Shown: positions 15,096-24,589 of the stretch, piece after piece
Numbering within the stretch: the stretch's first letter is position 1
How the letters are laid out: each line of letters begins with the position of its first letter
DNA from: Nostoc edaphicum CCNP1411
GTDB taxonomy: Bacteria; Cyanobacteriota; Cyanobacteriia; Cyanobacteriales; Nostocaceae
NCBI RefSeq assembly: GCF_014023275.1
Contig: NZ_CP054698.1
Location: 62,001 to 126,000 of the forward strand
DNA length: 64,000 bases
Direction: 5' to 3'
Notes under the pieces: model-generated
Databases searched by the model: none
The model's input: only the letters and a program-made list of their open reading frames with translations
What the model was told of the DNA's origin: nothing
Program-made: the position numbers and the translations under genes

Positions 15096-17702
15096 CTACA
15101 ACCAGTTACCAACGAGAACATAAGCAGCCCAATACCCTGGACGGCTGTAGTTTGGATACTTTTGTAAAAGGGTTACTTGAGCGCGACGCAGAGCTTCTGC
15201 TTTTGTAACTTTGGCAGAAACTAACTCACGATAAAACTCACCAACTAAAATTGCAGTGGAGCGATCGCCAACATTCCATAGACTTGCTATTGTACTCTTT
15301 GCACCTGCACGCACAGCAACTCCTGCTAACCCCAGTGTGGCCCGATTGTCTCCCTCTGCTGTCTGACAAGCACTTAAAACGAGGAGTTCTAAGGGTTGTG
15401 AGTATATTTCATCTCGACGGCGTAATAGTAAATCAAAGTCAGTAACATTAATTGGCCCATCCGTCGCCAAAATAAATGTATCTTCAGGACGAGAACTGAA
15501 CTGTCCGTGAGTTGCCAGATGAACAACATTAAATGGAGTAGAGTTAATCTTTCCTTCTAATGCCTTACTAGTGAAATCTTGATCTAAAAGTTTTATGGTT
15601 GCTATCCCTGCTTTTGCAATCAAGTTAAACTCAGATTTGATTTCTGGTAAAGGCGGAAATTGTCGAAATTGGGATGGAGGTTGTACCAATCCTCCAGCAA
15701 GAACCTGCAAATTTTCTTGTGCTAAAAAATTGGGTTTTTGTAGTTGCAATCCCAAATTTAAAGCAACAGCATATTTCTCAACTAAATATTGTTTGCCATC
15801 ATATAATACTGCCATTGGTACATTTCGCAATGCACCATCTAATACAAAAACTAAAGTATTGACATTACTATCTTGTAACTCAGACTCGATTGGTTGAATC
15901 AACCAACTATATACTTGCTTAGAAAGTATTTTAACTTCCTCTATTCTGTCTGGTTCAGTCAAATACTGCCGCAGTTCCCCTAAAGTTTTTTCTACTTCAA
16001 CTTGAGATTTATTTACTGAGTAGCGTCGCAAATGCTGCTGAGGAATTTTGACAATGACTTGTAATTCTTCTGGCAGAATAATCGGATAAATAACGGCAGA
16101 TGTAGGATTATCTCTATCTACTACTTCATCTAATAAAACCTTTGTGACATTTAAGCAGGCTTCCCGAAAAAAATTATCTAAATCTGCTAATTGAAGTGCT
16201 TCAATTCGCTGGCGTGCTTTATCTAATGTTTGTTCGCTTTGCTCTCCTGGCGATAAAAGCAATGCTACTGATTCACGATAAATAGGTTCTACACTTTCCT
16301 TAAATGAAAATTGTACATCTCGATTAACTCCAACTAGGTCATTTCTGAGAGCTTGTAACTCATTAACAGCAGCATCATAAGCTGCGATCGCTCCTTTGGT
16401 ATCTCCCTGCTGTTTTAACAAGCGTCCTAGTTGCCAATACCAGTTGTAGGCGATATCTGGTGCATTTACAGATTCAGCTAACTTAAGTGCTTGCTGTGTC
16501 AGATTTTGGGCATTCAACCACTGTTTATCCTGTTCATACAGCTTTCCCAGAGTTCCGATCGCATAAGATTCTGCTCGTTTATCACCAAGTACTTGTGCTA
16601 GCTTTGTTGTTTTAGCGAGCATTTTAGCAGCAAAATCTTTTGAGTCATTGGCAGATTGCTGTTTTATCAAGCTTTGAGCAAAATGAATTCTGGCATAAAC
16701 TGCTACTTGAGAGAGTGGCAAACTATCTAACTCAGTAGGAATTTGCTTTAAGAGAGGTTGGGCAATTTTCCACTGTTGTGTATCTAATAGGATAGTCAGA
16801 AGATTTATTTGTGCCTGGACTTTGGTAAGAGATGAAGGAGTTTTAGCTATTGCTTGTTGATAAAAGGCGATCGCACTTTGATAATCTTCGGCAATTCTAG
16901 AAGTATTGCCCAAACTGAGGAATGCTGCACCGATTGCTGGAACAGATTGCAATTTCTGGGCAGTTTGTAAGCTTTGTTGTAAAACTTCACGGGATTTTTC
17001 TAAATCTCCAGTTAATTGGAGTGCATCTCCTAGCGATCGCAATTCTATAACTTTGGTGAGCGAATCTGGTTGAGATTGTAAATTTTGACTGACTTGAGTC
17101 AACATTGTTAAGGCACGACGGTAGAATCCTATTACCTGCAACGCCTGTGCTTGATTAATCCGACTGCGGTTGATAGCACTGCGTTGGCGTAGCTCGTCGT
17201 AGACATCGCTAGTTGCAGTATATTCTGCCTCAGCTTGTTGCCAAGTTTGTAATGCCTGTTGGGCTTGTCCTTGCTCCAATTGTATACTCCCTTGAATTTC
17301 CAGGGTTTGAGCAAGAACGTGCAAGTATTGTTTTGAGTTTTGAGTACCTAGCAGTTGCAAACTGTCATTAATTGCCGTATTTGCTTCGGCAAACATCCCA
17401 CGCTGTTGATAAACCAAGGCAAGATTACTCAACGTTACCGCTTGCCTCAGCTTGTCTCCCAACGCTTTATATTCTTGAAAGACCTTCTGTAAAACCTGTT
17501 GCGCTTCTACTAACCTTCCTGCTTCATACAGTGCTTTTCCCTGTTCTCCTAAATCTTTTAAGCTTTCTTCTGGCCTATAAAAATGTCCAATTGGCAAATC
17601 AACTGCATGAGATGCTCTTAACACAGGTGAAACGGTAACAAAAATAAATGCTGTGACTAGCAATAGCAGGAGATACCGAGATAAAGGGAAGGCGTTCCAC
17701 AT
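15096..17702 (-). CDS. Secreted TPR-CHAT protein (caspase-like fold)
   Basis: Length 868 aa from the ATG at 17702, which has AAGGAAAGAG upstream and opens a signal peptide (WNAFPLSRYLLLLLVTAF). The frame extends upstream to 17849, but that part has no ribosome site and overlaps a gggagtg repeat. TPR-type helical repeats fill about residues 40-450. A linker precedes the CHAT domain of about the last 280 residues, whose catalytic dyad is visible as His in HLATHG and Cys in LSACQTA. CHAT proteins are clan CD cysteine proteases or inactive relatives. In cyanobacteria they are common and mostly uncharacterised. Export suggests action in the periplasm or outside. Confidence 0.85.
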   Translation of the reverse strand: MWNAFPLSRYLLLLLVTAFIFVTVSPVLRASHAVDLPIGHFYRPEESLKDLGEQGKALYEAGRLVEAQQVLQKVFQEYKALGDKLRQAVTLSNLALVYQQRGMFAEANTAINDSLQLLGTQNSKQYLHVLAQTLEIQGSIQLEQGQAQQALQTWQQAEAEYTATSDVYDELRQRSAINRSRINQAQALQVIGFYRRALTMLTQVSQNLQSQPDSLTKVIELRSLGDALQLTGDLEKSREVLQQSLQTAQKLQSVPAIGAAFLSLGNTSRIAEDYQSAIAFYQQAIAKTPSSLTKVQAQINLLTILLDTQQWKIAQPLLKQIPTELDSLPLSQVAVYARIHFAQSLIKQQSANDSKDFAAKMLAKTTKLAQVLGDKRAESYAIGTLGKLYEQDKQWLNAQNLTQQALKLAESVNAPDIAYNWYWQLGRLLKQQGDTKGAIAAYDAAVNELQALRNDLVGVNRDVQFSFKESVEPIYRESVALLLSPGEQSEQTLDKARQRIEALQLADLDNFFREACLNVTKVLLDEVVDRDNPTSAVIYPIILPEELQVIVKIPQQHLRRYSVNKSQVEVEKTLGELRQYLTEPDRIEEVKILSKQVYSWLIQPIESELQDSNVNTLVFVLDGALRNVPMAVLYDGKQYLVEKYAVALNLGLQLQKPNFLAQENLQVLAGGLVQPPSQFRQFPPLPEIKSEFNLIAKAGIATIKLLDQDFTSKALEGKINSTPFNVVHLATHGQFSSRPEDTFILATDGPINVTDFDLLLRRRDEIYSQPLELLVLSACQTAEGDNRATLGLAGVAVRAGAKSTIASLWNVGDRSTAILVGEFYRELVSAKVTKAEALRRAQVTLLQKYPNYSRPGYWAAYVLVGNWL

Positions 17703-18114
17703 TCTACTCTTTCCTTGTTGCTGTTTATCTTTACTATCAATGCAAGAGACTCCATAAGTTGGACTCACACGGAGTAATGAAAATTTATTTTCCCTACTCC
17801 CCACTCCCCACTCCCTGTATTTATCGAAAGTTTTTTGTGCTGCTCTCAATAGGTTTTTGACTACTTCAGCAATTTTTTTGCTGAAGTTTGCATAGACTTC
17901 AATATCCCACGTATGGATAAGTGTGACAACTAATTGCTGAAGATAATATGAGTTCCCAAATACTCATACTAAACAGTCTTTACTTTACTTGTTGCATTCT
18001 CAAATCCTGAAATTCAATTGCAGATTACTTTGTGCTGAAACCCAGACAAAAATTATATCTGCTGTTGTTAACTTGACCAAATTACTATCAACACCCTAAC
18101 TAAAGGAGAAAAAA
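17703..18114. other. Divergent promoter region between CHAT and type I secretion cluster
   Basis: Contains a short (CACTCCC)n-like heptamer repeat near 17795-17820 and A+T-rich DNA with promoter-like character. The ribosome site AAAGGAG precedes the PPC-domain gene. No gene is seen. Confidence 0.5.
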
Positions 18115-18858
18115 ATGGCTACTTTTAATCTTGGTACAGTAGGCACTACCCCTGTTGTGAGAAACAATTTCAGTTTAACTACATCCGATCCCACTGATGT
18201 CTTTAAGTTTCAAATTAGTGGTACTAAAAACATTAATTTGTCTCTGACAGATATCAGCGCTGGTGATGATGCCGAGTTATTACTTTTTCGAGACAACGGT
18301 AACGGTATCTTTGATTCCGGCGACCAACTGGTGAATTCTTCCGCTAATTCTCGCAACAGAGATGAGTCTATTAATGATCGAGAAAATACAGGGACTTATT
18401 TTGCCCAAGTCCGTCGCTTTGCTCCTGGTAGTTCCGGCACTGTAAGTTACGATTTTGCTGTGTCTGCGACTACACCCAATTCAACAGCTGGTTTCAGCAA
18501 TCTTTTACCTAGAGAATTTGAACTTGGTAATTTGTCTGCCGATGTTAGTCGCTCTAGTTTAATCAATGATGGCGACACCACAGATACTTACCAGTTCTCT
18601 CTAGGAACATTTGAAGGTGTCAATATTACGCTGAACAGACTCCTAGCTGATGCTGATATTCGACTGATTCGAGACTTTAACAACAATCGCATTGTTGATG
18701 CAGGCGAGGAAATTGCACGTTCTACTAGAGGTGGTACTACGGCTGATGTAATTTCTAACATTAGACAATCTGGTGACTACTTCTTGCAAGTTCAGCAATT
18801 TACTGGCAATACTGGCTACGACCTGACTTTTGACCACTTCACTACCCCTGAGGCTTAA
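18115..18858 (+). CDS. PPC-domain protein, likely type I secretion substrate
   Basis: Length 247 aa with no signal peptide. Two bacterial pre-peptidase C-terminal (PPC)-like beta domains are visible, about residues 15-125 and 135-245. Each begins with a loop of the form DPTDVFKFQ or DTTDTYQFS and contains an Asp-rich turn (FRDNGNGIFDSGDQ, RDFNNNRIVDAGEE) that could bind calcium. A small, acidic, signal-less protein encoded just upstream of a PpiC-type chaperone and an HlyB/HlyD pair is most simply the exported cargo. That is inference from position. AAAGGAG precedes the ATG. Two hairpins separate it from the exporter genes. Confidence 0.7.
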   Translation: MATFNLGTVGTTPVVRNNFSLTTSDPTDVFKFQISGTKNINLSLTDISAGDDAELLLFRDNGNGIFDSGDQLVNSSANSRNRDESINDRENTGTYFAQVRRFAPGSSGTVSYDFAVSATTPNSTAGFSNLLPREFELGNLSADVSRSSLINDGDTTDTYQFSLGTFEGVNITLNRLLADADIRLIRDFNNNRIVDAGEEIARSTRGGTTADVISNIRQSGDYFLQVQQFTGNTGYDLTFDHFTTPEA

Positions 18859-18873
18859 CATTGGTAAGTGGTA

Positions 18874-18955
18874 CTTGAAAGCATTGTCAGGCAATGCTTT
18901 CAAGACAGAAATCTTGCAAGCGGTACAGAACTTTACCTGAACTTTGCCGCTTGCA
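18874..18955 (+). terminator. Two consecutive hairpins between cargo and exporter genes
   Basis: The first has a perfect 13-bp stem CTTGAAAGCATTG (18874-18886 / 18892-18904) with a 5-nt loop. The second has TGCAAGCGG paired with CCGCTTGCA (18915-18923 / 18947-18955) and is followed by TTCCTCAATTTT. Together they look like a partial terminator or an RNA-processing site that would allow more cargo than exporter to be made. Confidence 0.55.
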
Positions 18956-18998
18956 TTCCTCAATTTTATAACTACACGGATAAAATATTTCCACAAAT

Positions 18999-19790
18999 AT
19001 GAGTAAAGTTTTACAAATAAGTGGCGCGATGCCTGGGTTGGGCTATGCCAACATACCTAAAGAAATTATCCCTTTTTTGGCTAGTTACAACCTGATTCCA
19101 CAATTGTTATCTCAGAGCATTATCGAATTAGCAATCGCACCAATCACCTGCACACAAGCAGAAATATCTCATGCCCTAGAGCAATTTTATCAGCATTGGG
19201 ATTTGACAAGTCCAGAAAAAATTGAAGATTGGTGCTTGCGTTACGGTTTGACTCCAGAACAATTAGAACTTTTGGCAACCCGAAAGCTGAGAGTAGAAAA
19301 GTTTAAAAAAATAACTTGGGGACATCAATTAGAATCCTATTTCCTCAAACGCAAAAGATATTTAGATCGAGTTATTTATTCTTTGATTCAAACTGAAAAC
19401 AAAAGTATTGTCAACGAGCTATTCTTCAGAATAGCAGAAGGAGAAGATTCCTTTGCTGAATTGGCACGAGAATATTCTCAAGGTTCGGAAGCTGATAGAT
19501 GTGGCATTATCGGCCCAGTGGAACTTGGTAGTATTACTCCGAATTTTGCTCAACTACTTTACACAAGTCAAGTCGGCGTTGTTCAACCACCCGTAGCTTT
19601 TGGAAATTCATGGCTGATTGTGCGTGTGGAAAAAGTAATTTCTGCACAGTTAGATGATTTTATGCGCCAAAGATTACTGCAAGAAAATTTTGAAGCTTGG
19701 TTTCAAGAACAATTAAATAAATTGTCGCCAGAGGAAAAAATCTGGATGGGAATTAATACTAAATCTGACCAGGTGCGAGAAGTTGCATAG
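18999..19790 (+). CDS. PpiC/parvulin-type peptidylprolyl isomerase-like protein
   Basis: Length 263 aa. The N-terminal half is helical (SurA/PrsA-like chaperone region). The PpiC domain covers about residues 140-225, with the family pattern FAELAREYSQGSEA and GPVELGSITPNFAQLL. No signal peptide is present, so it would act in the cytoplasm, possibly on cargo before export. Proteins of this kind are often found beside cyanobacterial type I exporters. It lies 140 bp after the PPC gene and 46 bp before the ABC exporter on the same strand. Catalysis is not proven by sequence. Confidence 0.78.
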   Translation: MSKVLQISGAMPGLGYANIPKEIIPFLASYNLIPQLLSQSIIELAIAPITCTQAEISHALEQFYQHWDLTSPEKIEDWCLRYGLTPEQLELLATRKLRVEKFKKITWGHQLESYFLKRKRYLDRVIYSLIQTENKSIVNELFFRIAEGEDSFAELAREYSQGSEADRCGIIGPVELGSITPNFAQLLYTSQVGVVQPPVAFGNSWLIVRVEKVISAQLDDFMRQRLLQENFEAWFQEQLNKLSPEEKIWMGINTKSDQVREVA

Positions 19791-19836
19791 TAATAGTGAA
19801 CGAACCGCGAAGGACGCAAAGAGCGCGAAGTAAGAG

Positions 19837-22767
19837 ATGAAAAATACAACAGTAAATCTTCAAGAATTGATTGCAAGTTTGTTTCCATTTAATAACTTGC
19901 CAGAAAGTATTTTGGAAAATTGGCTGAGTCAGGCGCAATTTTTACGCTACCGCATTGGACAGGTGATAGTAACTCAAGAAGCTATGCCTACTCAAATTAG
20001 TATTATCTATGAAGGGCAAGCTCGATTGTTAGGGTACAATGCTCACAAACCGAATCCTGTGACACTCAAGCTGCTTTCGCCAGGAGAAGTTTTGGGTTGG
20101 TTAAGTTATGTGCGGGGGATTGCATGTGAAACCGCGATCGCTTCTACTGAAGTTATCACGATTAATCTACCCATTGCTGATTTTCTCACATTACTCAAGC
20201 AAGAGTCAGCTTTTACTCAAGCCTTGCATCAGCAGATTACACTTTTAGAGGTATACGAACTCCTCACAGAAGAACTCAACCGTCGCGCAGATGGGAGCAA
20301 AAATTTAGTTAAGCTTGCTCAAGCTGCAACGGAAGCTGCTGTTATTCAAACATTCCCTGCACGTAAAATATCTCACAACCAATTAGATTCAGAATTATTA
20401 TGGTTAGTCAGTAGTAATTTTAATCCAGAATTTCCTGTAGGGAGTTGCCTAGAATTGGATGATGTTAATCCCACGTTGAAATTTAATACAAGTATGCGTT
20501 TAGTGGGGTTACCGAAGTCTTTATTTGGAGAAAATTCCACATCTACAGCACTTTTACCCGCAGAGATTCCCTACGCTTGCGAAATTACCATTACAGAGGA
20601 ATCAACCACCCAAGTTAAACAAAAGAAGTATCCTTATTTTCGAGGTAGAGGCCCGTTAGATGGTTCTTTAGCTTGCTTTGTCATGTTGAGTCAGTACTTT
20701 AATATTCCCTTGCGTCGAGATGTATTGCGGCGAGTTCTGACAAAGCAACAGGAACACAAAGGTAGTATATCTCTACAATTTTGTGCAGCCGCGGCAGAAT
20801 TAATGGGATTAACAACGCAAATGGTAAAAGTTCCCGCCGTTGCGGTTAGTCGCTTGCAATTACCAATAATGATTGCTTGGCAAGATAGTTTTGCAATTAT
20901 TTACAAAAATAGCAACCAAGAGTTACTTGTTGCTGTTCCAGAGATGGGATTGTTGCGCTATAAACTGCGAGACTTTGCAGAAAGCTGGGGACAAGAAGGA
21001 GAAGTTTTACTCCTGCAAACTACTAAAAATACTCCCAAGTCGCGGTTTAATTTGAGTTGGTTTGTACCTGCAATCAAACGCCACCGCAAAGTACTGATTG
21101 AAGTGCTAGTTGCTTCGATTGTAATTCAAATTTTTGGGCTGGTAAATCCTTTAGTCACACAAGTAATTATTGATAAAGTATTAGTTGGTAATAGCCCTGA
21201 TACTTTGGAAGTTTTTGGGATATTTTTGTTAGTAGTAGCGGTCATTGAAGCCATACTAACCACAGTTCGCACACATTTGTTTGTGGATACAACAAATCGT
21301 ATTGACTTATCCCTTGGTTCAGAGGTGATTAATCATTTGTTGCGTCTGCCATTATCTTATTTTGAGCGTCATCCTGTGGGGGAATTGGCAACGCGCATTC
21401 ATGAATTAGAAAATATTCGCTCTTTCTTGACTGGTACAGCCTTAACTGTGGTGATGGATGCAGTGTTTTCTGTAGTCTACATTGTGGTCATGGCATTTTA
21501 TAGTCCAATTCTTACCTTAGTAGCATTGGTAACAGTACCGTTGTTTGGCTTGCTTAACTTGATAGTATCGCCTTTAATGCGGCGACAATTACAAGAAAAA
21601 GCCGAACGCAATGCTGAAACTCAATCTTACTTAGTAGAAGTGATGGGAGGGATGCAGACAGTCAAGGCGCAAAATTTAGAAATGCGATCGCGTTGGCAAT
21701 GGCAAGAACGTTATGCTCGTTATATCAGCGCTGGTTTCAAAACAGTCTCTACCCAAACTACTGCCAGTTCTTTTAGCAGTTTCTTCAACAAGTTTTCCAG
21801 TATGTTAGTCCTGTGGGTAGGCGCTTATCTCGTCCTCAATCAACAACTCACTCTCGGACAACTCATCGCTTTCCGCATCCTTGCAGGTTATGTAACTAGT
21901 CCGCTATTACGCTTGATGCAACTTTGGCAGAACTTCCAAGAAACAGCTTTATCTCTGCAACGCCTTGCTGAGATTTTAGATTCTCCTCAAGAAACGGAAA
22001 CAGAGACACAAAATATTCTCATGCCTAGCATTCAAGGTAATGTCCGCTATGAAAATCTTTGTTTCAGCTTCCGCGAACACGGGGCGTTACAACTTTCCAA
22101 TATCAATTTAGATTTACCCGCTGGCTCTTTTATTGGCATTGTTGGACAAAGCGGTTCTGGCAAAAGTACATTGCTAAAATTGCTACCCCGGCTTTACGAA
22201 CCCAAATCTGGCAAAATCTTGATTGATGGCTATGATATCGGCAAAGTCGAACTCTATTCCTTACGCCGTCAAATTGGCATGGTGCTACAAGATACCTTAT
22301 TATTTGACGGGACAGTGCGGGAAAACATTGCTTTGGGAAGTTCTGAAGCCAGTGATGAGGAAATTATTGCCGCTGCGAAGATAGCATTTGCCCACGACTT
22401 TATTATGGACTTGCCAAGCGGCTATAACACCCGTGTAGGTGAGCGTGGTGCTGGGCTTTCTGGGGGACAAAGACAGAGAGTAGCGATCGCTCGTACAGTC
22501 CTCCAAAACCCCCAATTGCTCATCCTTGATGAAGCCACCAGCGCCCTAGACTACAACGCCGAAGCTCAAGTTTGCCGCAACTTAGCAACAGCTTTTGAAG
22601 GCAAAACAGTATTTTTCATCACTCATCGCCTCAGCACAATTCGCAATGCCGATGTCATTCTCATGATGGAACAAGGTGCCGTAGTAGAACAAGGCACTCA
22701 TGAAGAATTAATGGCGCGTAAAGGTTATTACTACTGTCTGTATCAACAACAAGAAGCGCAGGTTTAG
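19837..22767 (+). CDS. Type I secretion ABC exporter with cNMP-binding-like and degenerate C39 domains
   Basis: Length 976 aa. Residues 15-150 resemble a CRP-type cyclic-nucleotide-binding domain (YEGQARLLGY, LSPGEVLGWL). Residues about 262-395 match the peptidase C39 region of bacteriocin exporters, but the text is PLDGSLACFVML where active enzymes have DCGxAC, so the catalytic Cys is lost (an HlyB-type C39-like domain). The six-helix membrane domain spans about 410-690. The nucleotide-binding domain has Walker A GQSGSGKST, signature LSGGQRQR and Walker B LLILDEATSALD. With the HlyD gene 50 bp downstream and an outer-membrane TolC-like protein elsewhere, it would export unprocessed cargo. 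It resembles HetC-type exporters in general layout. Confidence 0.88.
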   Translation: MKNTTVNLQELIASLFPFNNLPESILENWLSQAQFLRYRIGQVIVTQEAMPTQISIIYEGQARLLGYNAHKPNPVTLKLLSPGEVLGWLSYVRGIACETAIASTEVITINLPIADFLTLLKQESAFTQALHQQITLLEVYELLTEELNRRADGSKNLVKLAQAATEAAVIQTFPARKISHNQLDSELLWLVSSNFNPEFPVGSCLELDDVNPTLKFNTSMRLVGLPKSLFGENSTSTALLPAEIPYACEITITEESTTQVKQKKYPYFRGRGPLDGSLACFVMLSQYFNIPLRRDVLRRVLTKQQEHKGSISLQFCAAAAELMGLTTQMVKVPAVAVSRLQLPIMIAWQDSFAIIYKNSNQELLVAVPEMGLLRYKLRDFAESWGQEGEVLLLQTTKNTPKSRFNLSWFVPAIKRHRKVLIEVLVASIVIQIFGLVNPLVTQVIIDKVLVGNSPDTLEVFGIFLLVVAVIEAILTTVRTHLFVDTTNRIDLSLGSEVINHLLRLPLSYFERHPVGELATRIHELENIRSFLTGTALTVVMDAVFSVVYIVVMAFYSPILTLVALVTVPLFGLLNLIVSPLMRRQLQEKAERNAETQSYLVEVMGGMQTVKAQNLEMRSRWQWQERYARYISAGFKTVSTQTTASSFSSFFNKFSSMLVLWVGAYLVLNQQLTLGQLIAFRILAGYVTSPLLRLMQLWQNFQETALSLQRLAEILDSPQETETETQNILMPSIQGNVRYENLCFSFREHGALQLSNINLDLPAGSFIGIVGQSGSGKSTLLKLLPRLYEPKSGKILIDGYDIGKVELYSLRRQIGMVLQDTLLFDGTVRENIALGSSEASDEEIIAAAKIAFAHDFIMDLPSGYNTRVGERGAGLSGGQRQRVAIARTVLQNPQLLILDEATSALDYNAEAQVCRNLATAFEGKTVFFITHRLSTIRNADVILMMEQGAVVEQGTHEELMARKGYYYCLYQQQEAQV

Positions 22768-22780
22768 TCATTTTTCACGC

Positions 22781-22810
22781 CCCATGCCCAATGCCCAATG
22801 CCCCATTCCC
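22781..22810. repeat. Heptanucleotide repeat CCCAATG
   Basis: About four degenerate copies of the CCCAATG/CCCATGC heptamer sit between the exporter stop and the HlyD start. They create false in-frame ATGs ahead of the real HlyD start. Longer arrays of the same heptamer family lie at 32545-32640 and 54534-54575. Confidence 0.7.
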
Positions 22811-22817
22811 ATTTATT

Positions 22818-24317
22818 ATGAACATTCAATTCGATCAACCAGTTCTTTTACAACAAACTCCTACTTGGTCAAGAGCGATCGCTTGGACTATTGTTGGAGT
22901 TAGCGCCTTCACAGTAATTTGGGCATCAGTGTTCAAAATTGAAGAATCAGTCCATGCTACTGGTAAACTAGAACCACAGGGTGCAGTTAAAGAAATTCAA
23001 GCCCCAGTTAACGGTGTAGTTAAAGAGATTCTAGTTAAAGATGGTCAGCGAGTCAAAAAAGGTGAAATCCTCATCAGCCTAGAACAAACAACTTCTGCTG
23101 CTGAACTAACTTCATTGAAACAAAGCCGTGCTGCTCAGTTGCAATCAAAACAGTCTTTAGAATTAGAAAACAACTTCTATCGCCGTCAGCTACAAGGCAA
23201 TATTTCACAGCAGCAAGTAGCACAGCAAACAACTATTTTAAAAATTCAACCAGAACTAGCTTTATTAACTAAAAATCGAGTTGCTATTTTTGCTGAAAAC
23301 GAATTATATCGCGCCCAATTAAACGGCACAACTACTGGAGTAACTCTCAACCAAGAGCAACAGTTACGCTTGCAAAATCGCCAAAAAGAGTTAACATCGC
23401 GCTTGGCAACAGCTAAATTAGAGACTCAACAAACACAACAGCAAGTACTTCAAACACAGGCACAATTAAACAGCGCTCAAGATGTGCTAGCCATTAATCG
23501 TCAAATTTACCAAAATCTGAAAACTTTAGAGAAAGAAGGTGCTTACCCCAAGATGCAGATCATGAGGCAGGAACAAGAGGTAAATTTGAAACAAGCCGAA
23601 GTGATTCGCCTAACTCAAGAAAAGCATAAATTACAGTTAACAGTTGCTCAAACAAATGAGAAATTTATAAATACTGCGGCGGTGTCTCAAGAAGACTTAC
23701 TAGCCAAAATTACAGATAACGATAAAAGAATAGCCGAAATTGACAGTCAATTAACCAAAGTAATTATTGAAAATCAGAAACGACTTTATGAGATTAATAG
23801 TCAAATTGGTGAGATTGACAGCAAGTTAGCTCAAGCACAACAAACTCTCAAATACCAGAAAATTACTGCACCTGTAAATGGAACTGTCTTTGAACTCAAA
23901 GCTCAAGCAGCAGGGTTTGTCGTCAACTCCAGCGAACCGATTCTCAAACTTGTTCCTAGTGATAACTTAGTTGCTAAAGTTTATATCACCAACCGCGATA
24001 TCGGCTTTGTTCAAGAAGGGCAACAAGTAGATGTGAGAATTGATTCCTTTCCTTTTCAGGAGTATGGTGATATTAAAGGCGAATTAATTGAGATTGGCTC
24101 TGATGCTTTACCTCCAGACCAAGTTTATAATTTCTGGCGTTTTTCAGCAAAGGTACGCCTCAACGGACAAAATTTACTGATTACTAATCAACGCCAAATT
24201 CCATTGCAATCAGGGATGTCCATTAATGGCAATATTAAATTGCGTCAACGTACTGTTATGAGTATCTTCACTGATTTCTTGGTGGATAAAGCGGAAAGCT
24301 TGAAGTCTGTCAGATAA
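22818..24317 (+). CDS. HlyD-family membrane fusion (adaptor) protein
   Basis: About 499 aa from the ATG at 22818 (MNIQFDQP). An upstream in-frame ATG at 22791 lies inside the heptamer repeat and is less likely. One transmembrane helix at about residues 23-42 is followed by a first lipoyl-like half (GAVKEIQAPVNGVVKEILVKDG), a long Gln-rich coiled coil (about 95-350), the second lipoyl half (QKITAPVNGTVFELKAQAAG) and a beta-barrel (VYITNRDIGFVQEGQQVDVRID). It links the inner-membrane exporter to an outer-membrane channel and touches the cargo. It is the last clear gene of the type I cluster; the 21-bp array begins 5 bases after its stop. Confidence 0.88.
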   Translation: MNIQFDQPVLLQQTPTWSRAIAWTIVGVSAFTVIWASVFKIEESVHATGKLEPQGAVKEIQAPVNGVVKEILVKDGQRVKKGEILISLEQTTSAAELTSLKQSRAAQLQSKQSLELENNFYRRQLQGNISQQQVAQQTTILKIQPELALLTKNRVAIFAENELYRAQLNGTTTGVTLNQEQQLRLQNRQKELTSRLATAKLETQQTQQQVLQTQAQLNSAQDVLAINRQIYQNLKTLEKEGAYPKMQIMRQEQEVNLKQAEVIRLTQEKHKLQLTVAQTNEKFINTAAVSQEDLLAKITDNDKRIAEIDSQLTKVIIENQKRLYEINSQIGEIDSKLAQAQQTLKYQKITAPVNGTVFELKAQAAGFVVNSSEPILKLVPSDNLVAKVYITNRDIGFVQEGQQVDVRIDSFPFQEYGDIKGELIEIGSDALPPDQVYNFWRFSAKVRLNGQNLLITNQRQIPLQSGMSINGNIKLRQRTVMSIFTDFLVDKAESLKSVR

Positions 24318-24321
24318 ACGA

Positions 24322-24510
24322 ATGCAGGTCGATGCAACTAAGGTGCAGGTCGATGCAACTAAGGTGCAGACCGATGCAACTAAGGTGCAGGTCAATGCAA
24401 CTAAGGTGCAGACCGATGCAACTAAGGTGCAGGTCGATGCAACTAAGGTGCAGACCGATGCAACTAAGGTGCAGGTCGATGCAACTAAGGTGCAGACCGA
24501 TGCAACAAAG
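24322..24510 (+). repeat. 21-bp tandem array, nine copies, encoding a VQ(V/T)DATK heptapeptide
   Basis: Nine 21-bp units alternate mainly between two versions (GGTCGATGC and GACCGATGC), so there is a 42-bp higher-order period. A frame starting with ATG at 24322, five bases after the HlyD stop, reads (VQ[V/T]DATK)9 and continues to a stop at 24667 for 115 aa in all. Because the unit length is divisible by three and contains no stop, several frames on both strands are open, so coding is unproven. There is no ribosome site. A lone extra unit occurs near 24636-24653. Confidence 0.6.
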
Positions 24511-24524
24511 AGCGTTAAGCCAAG

Positions 24525-24589
24525 AGACGCGATAAATCGCCGTCAAGACAAAGGATTGATTATTGTAGAGACGGCGATTTATCGCGTCT
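24525..24589. repeat. Long inverted repeat (AGACGCGATAAATCGCCGTC arms)
   Basis: Perfect 20-bp arms at 24525-24544 and 24570-24589 enclose 25 nt. This belongs to the AGACGCGAT...ATCGCGTCT palindromic family seen also at 6963-6982 and inside the phytyltransferase gene near 54841. It may also serve as a terminator for the type I cluster. Confidence 0.65.

Noticed and set aside
17703..17849. The longer CHAT start at 17849
   Set aside because: The extra 49 codons lack a ribosome site, include a gggagtg repeat and place charged text ahead of a clear signal peptide. ATG 17702 has AAGGAAAGAG upstream.
24322..24510. CRISPR-like array
   Set aside because: Units are 21 bp, contiguous and without unique spacers. 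The same holds for the 14-bp array at 56301-56356 and the array at 14905-15003. No cas genes are present.
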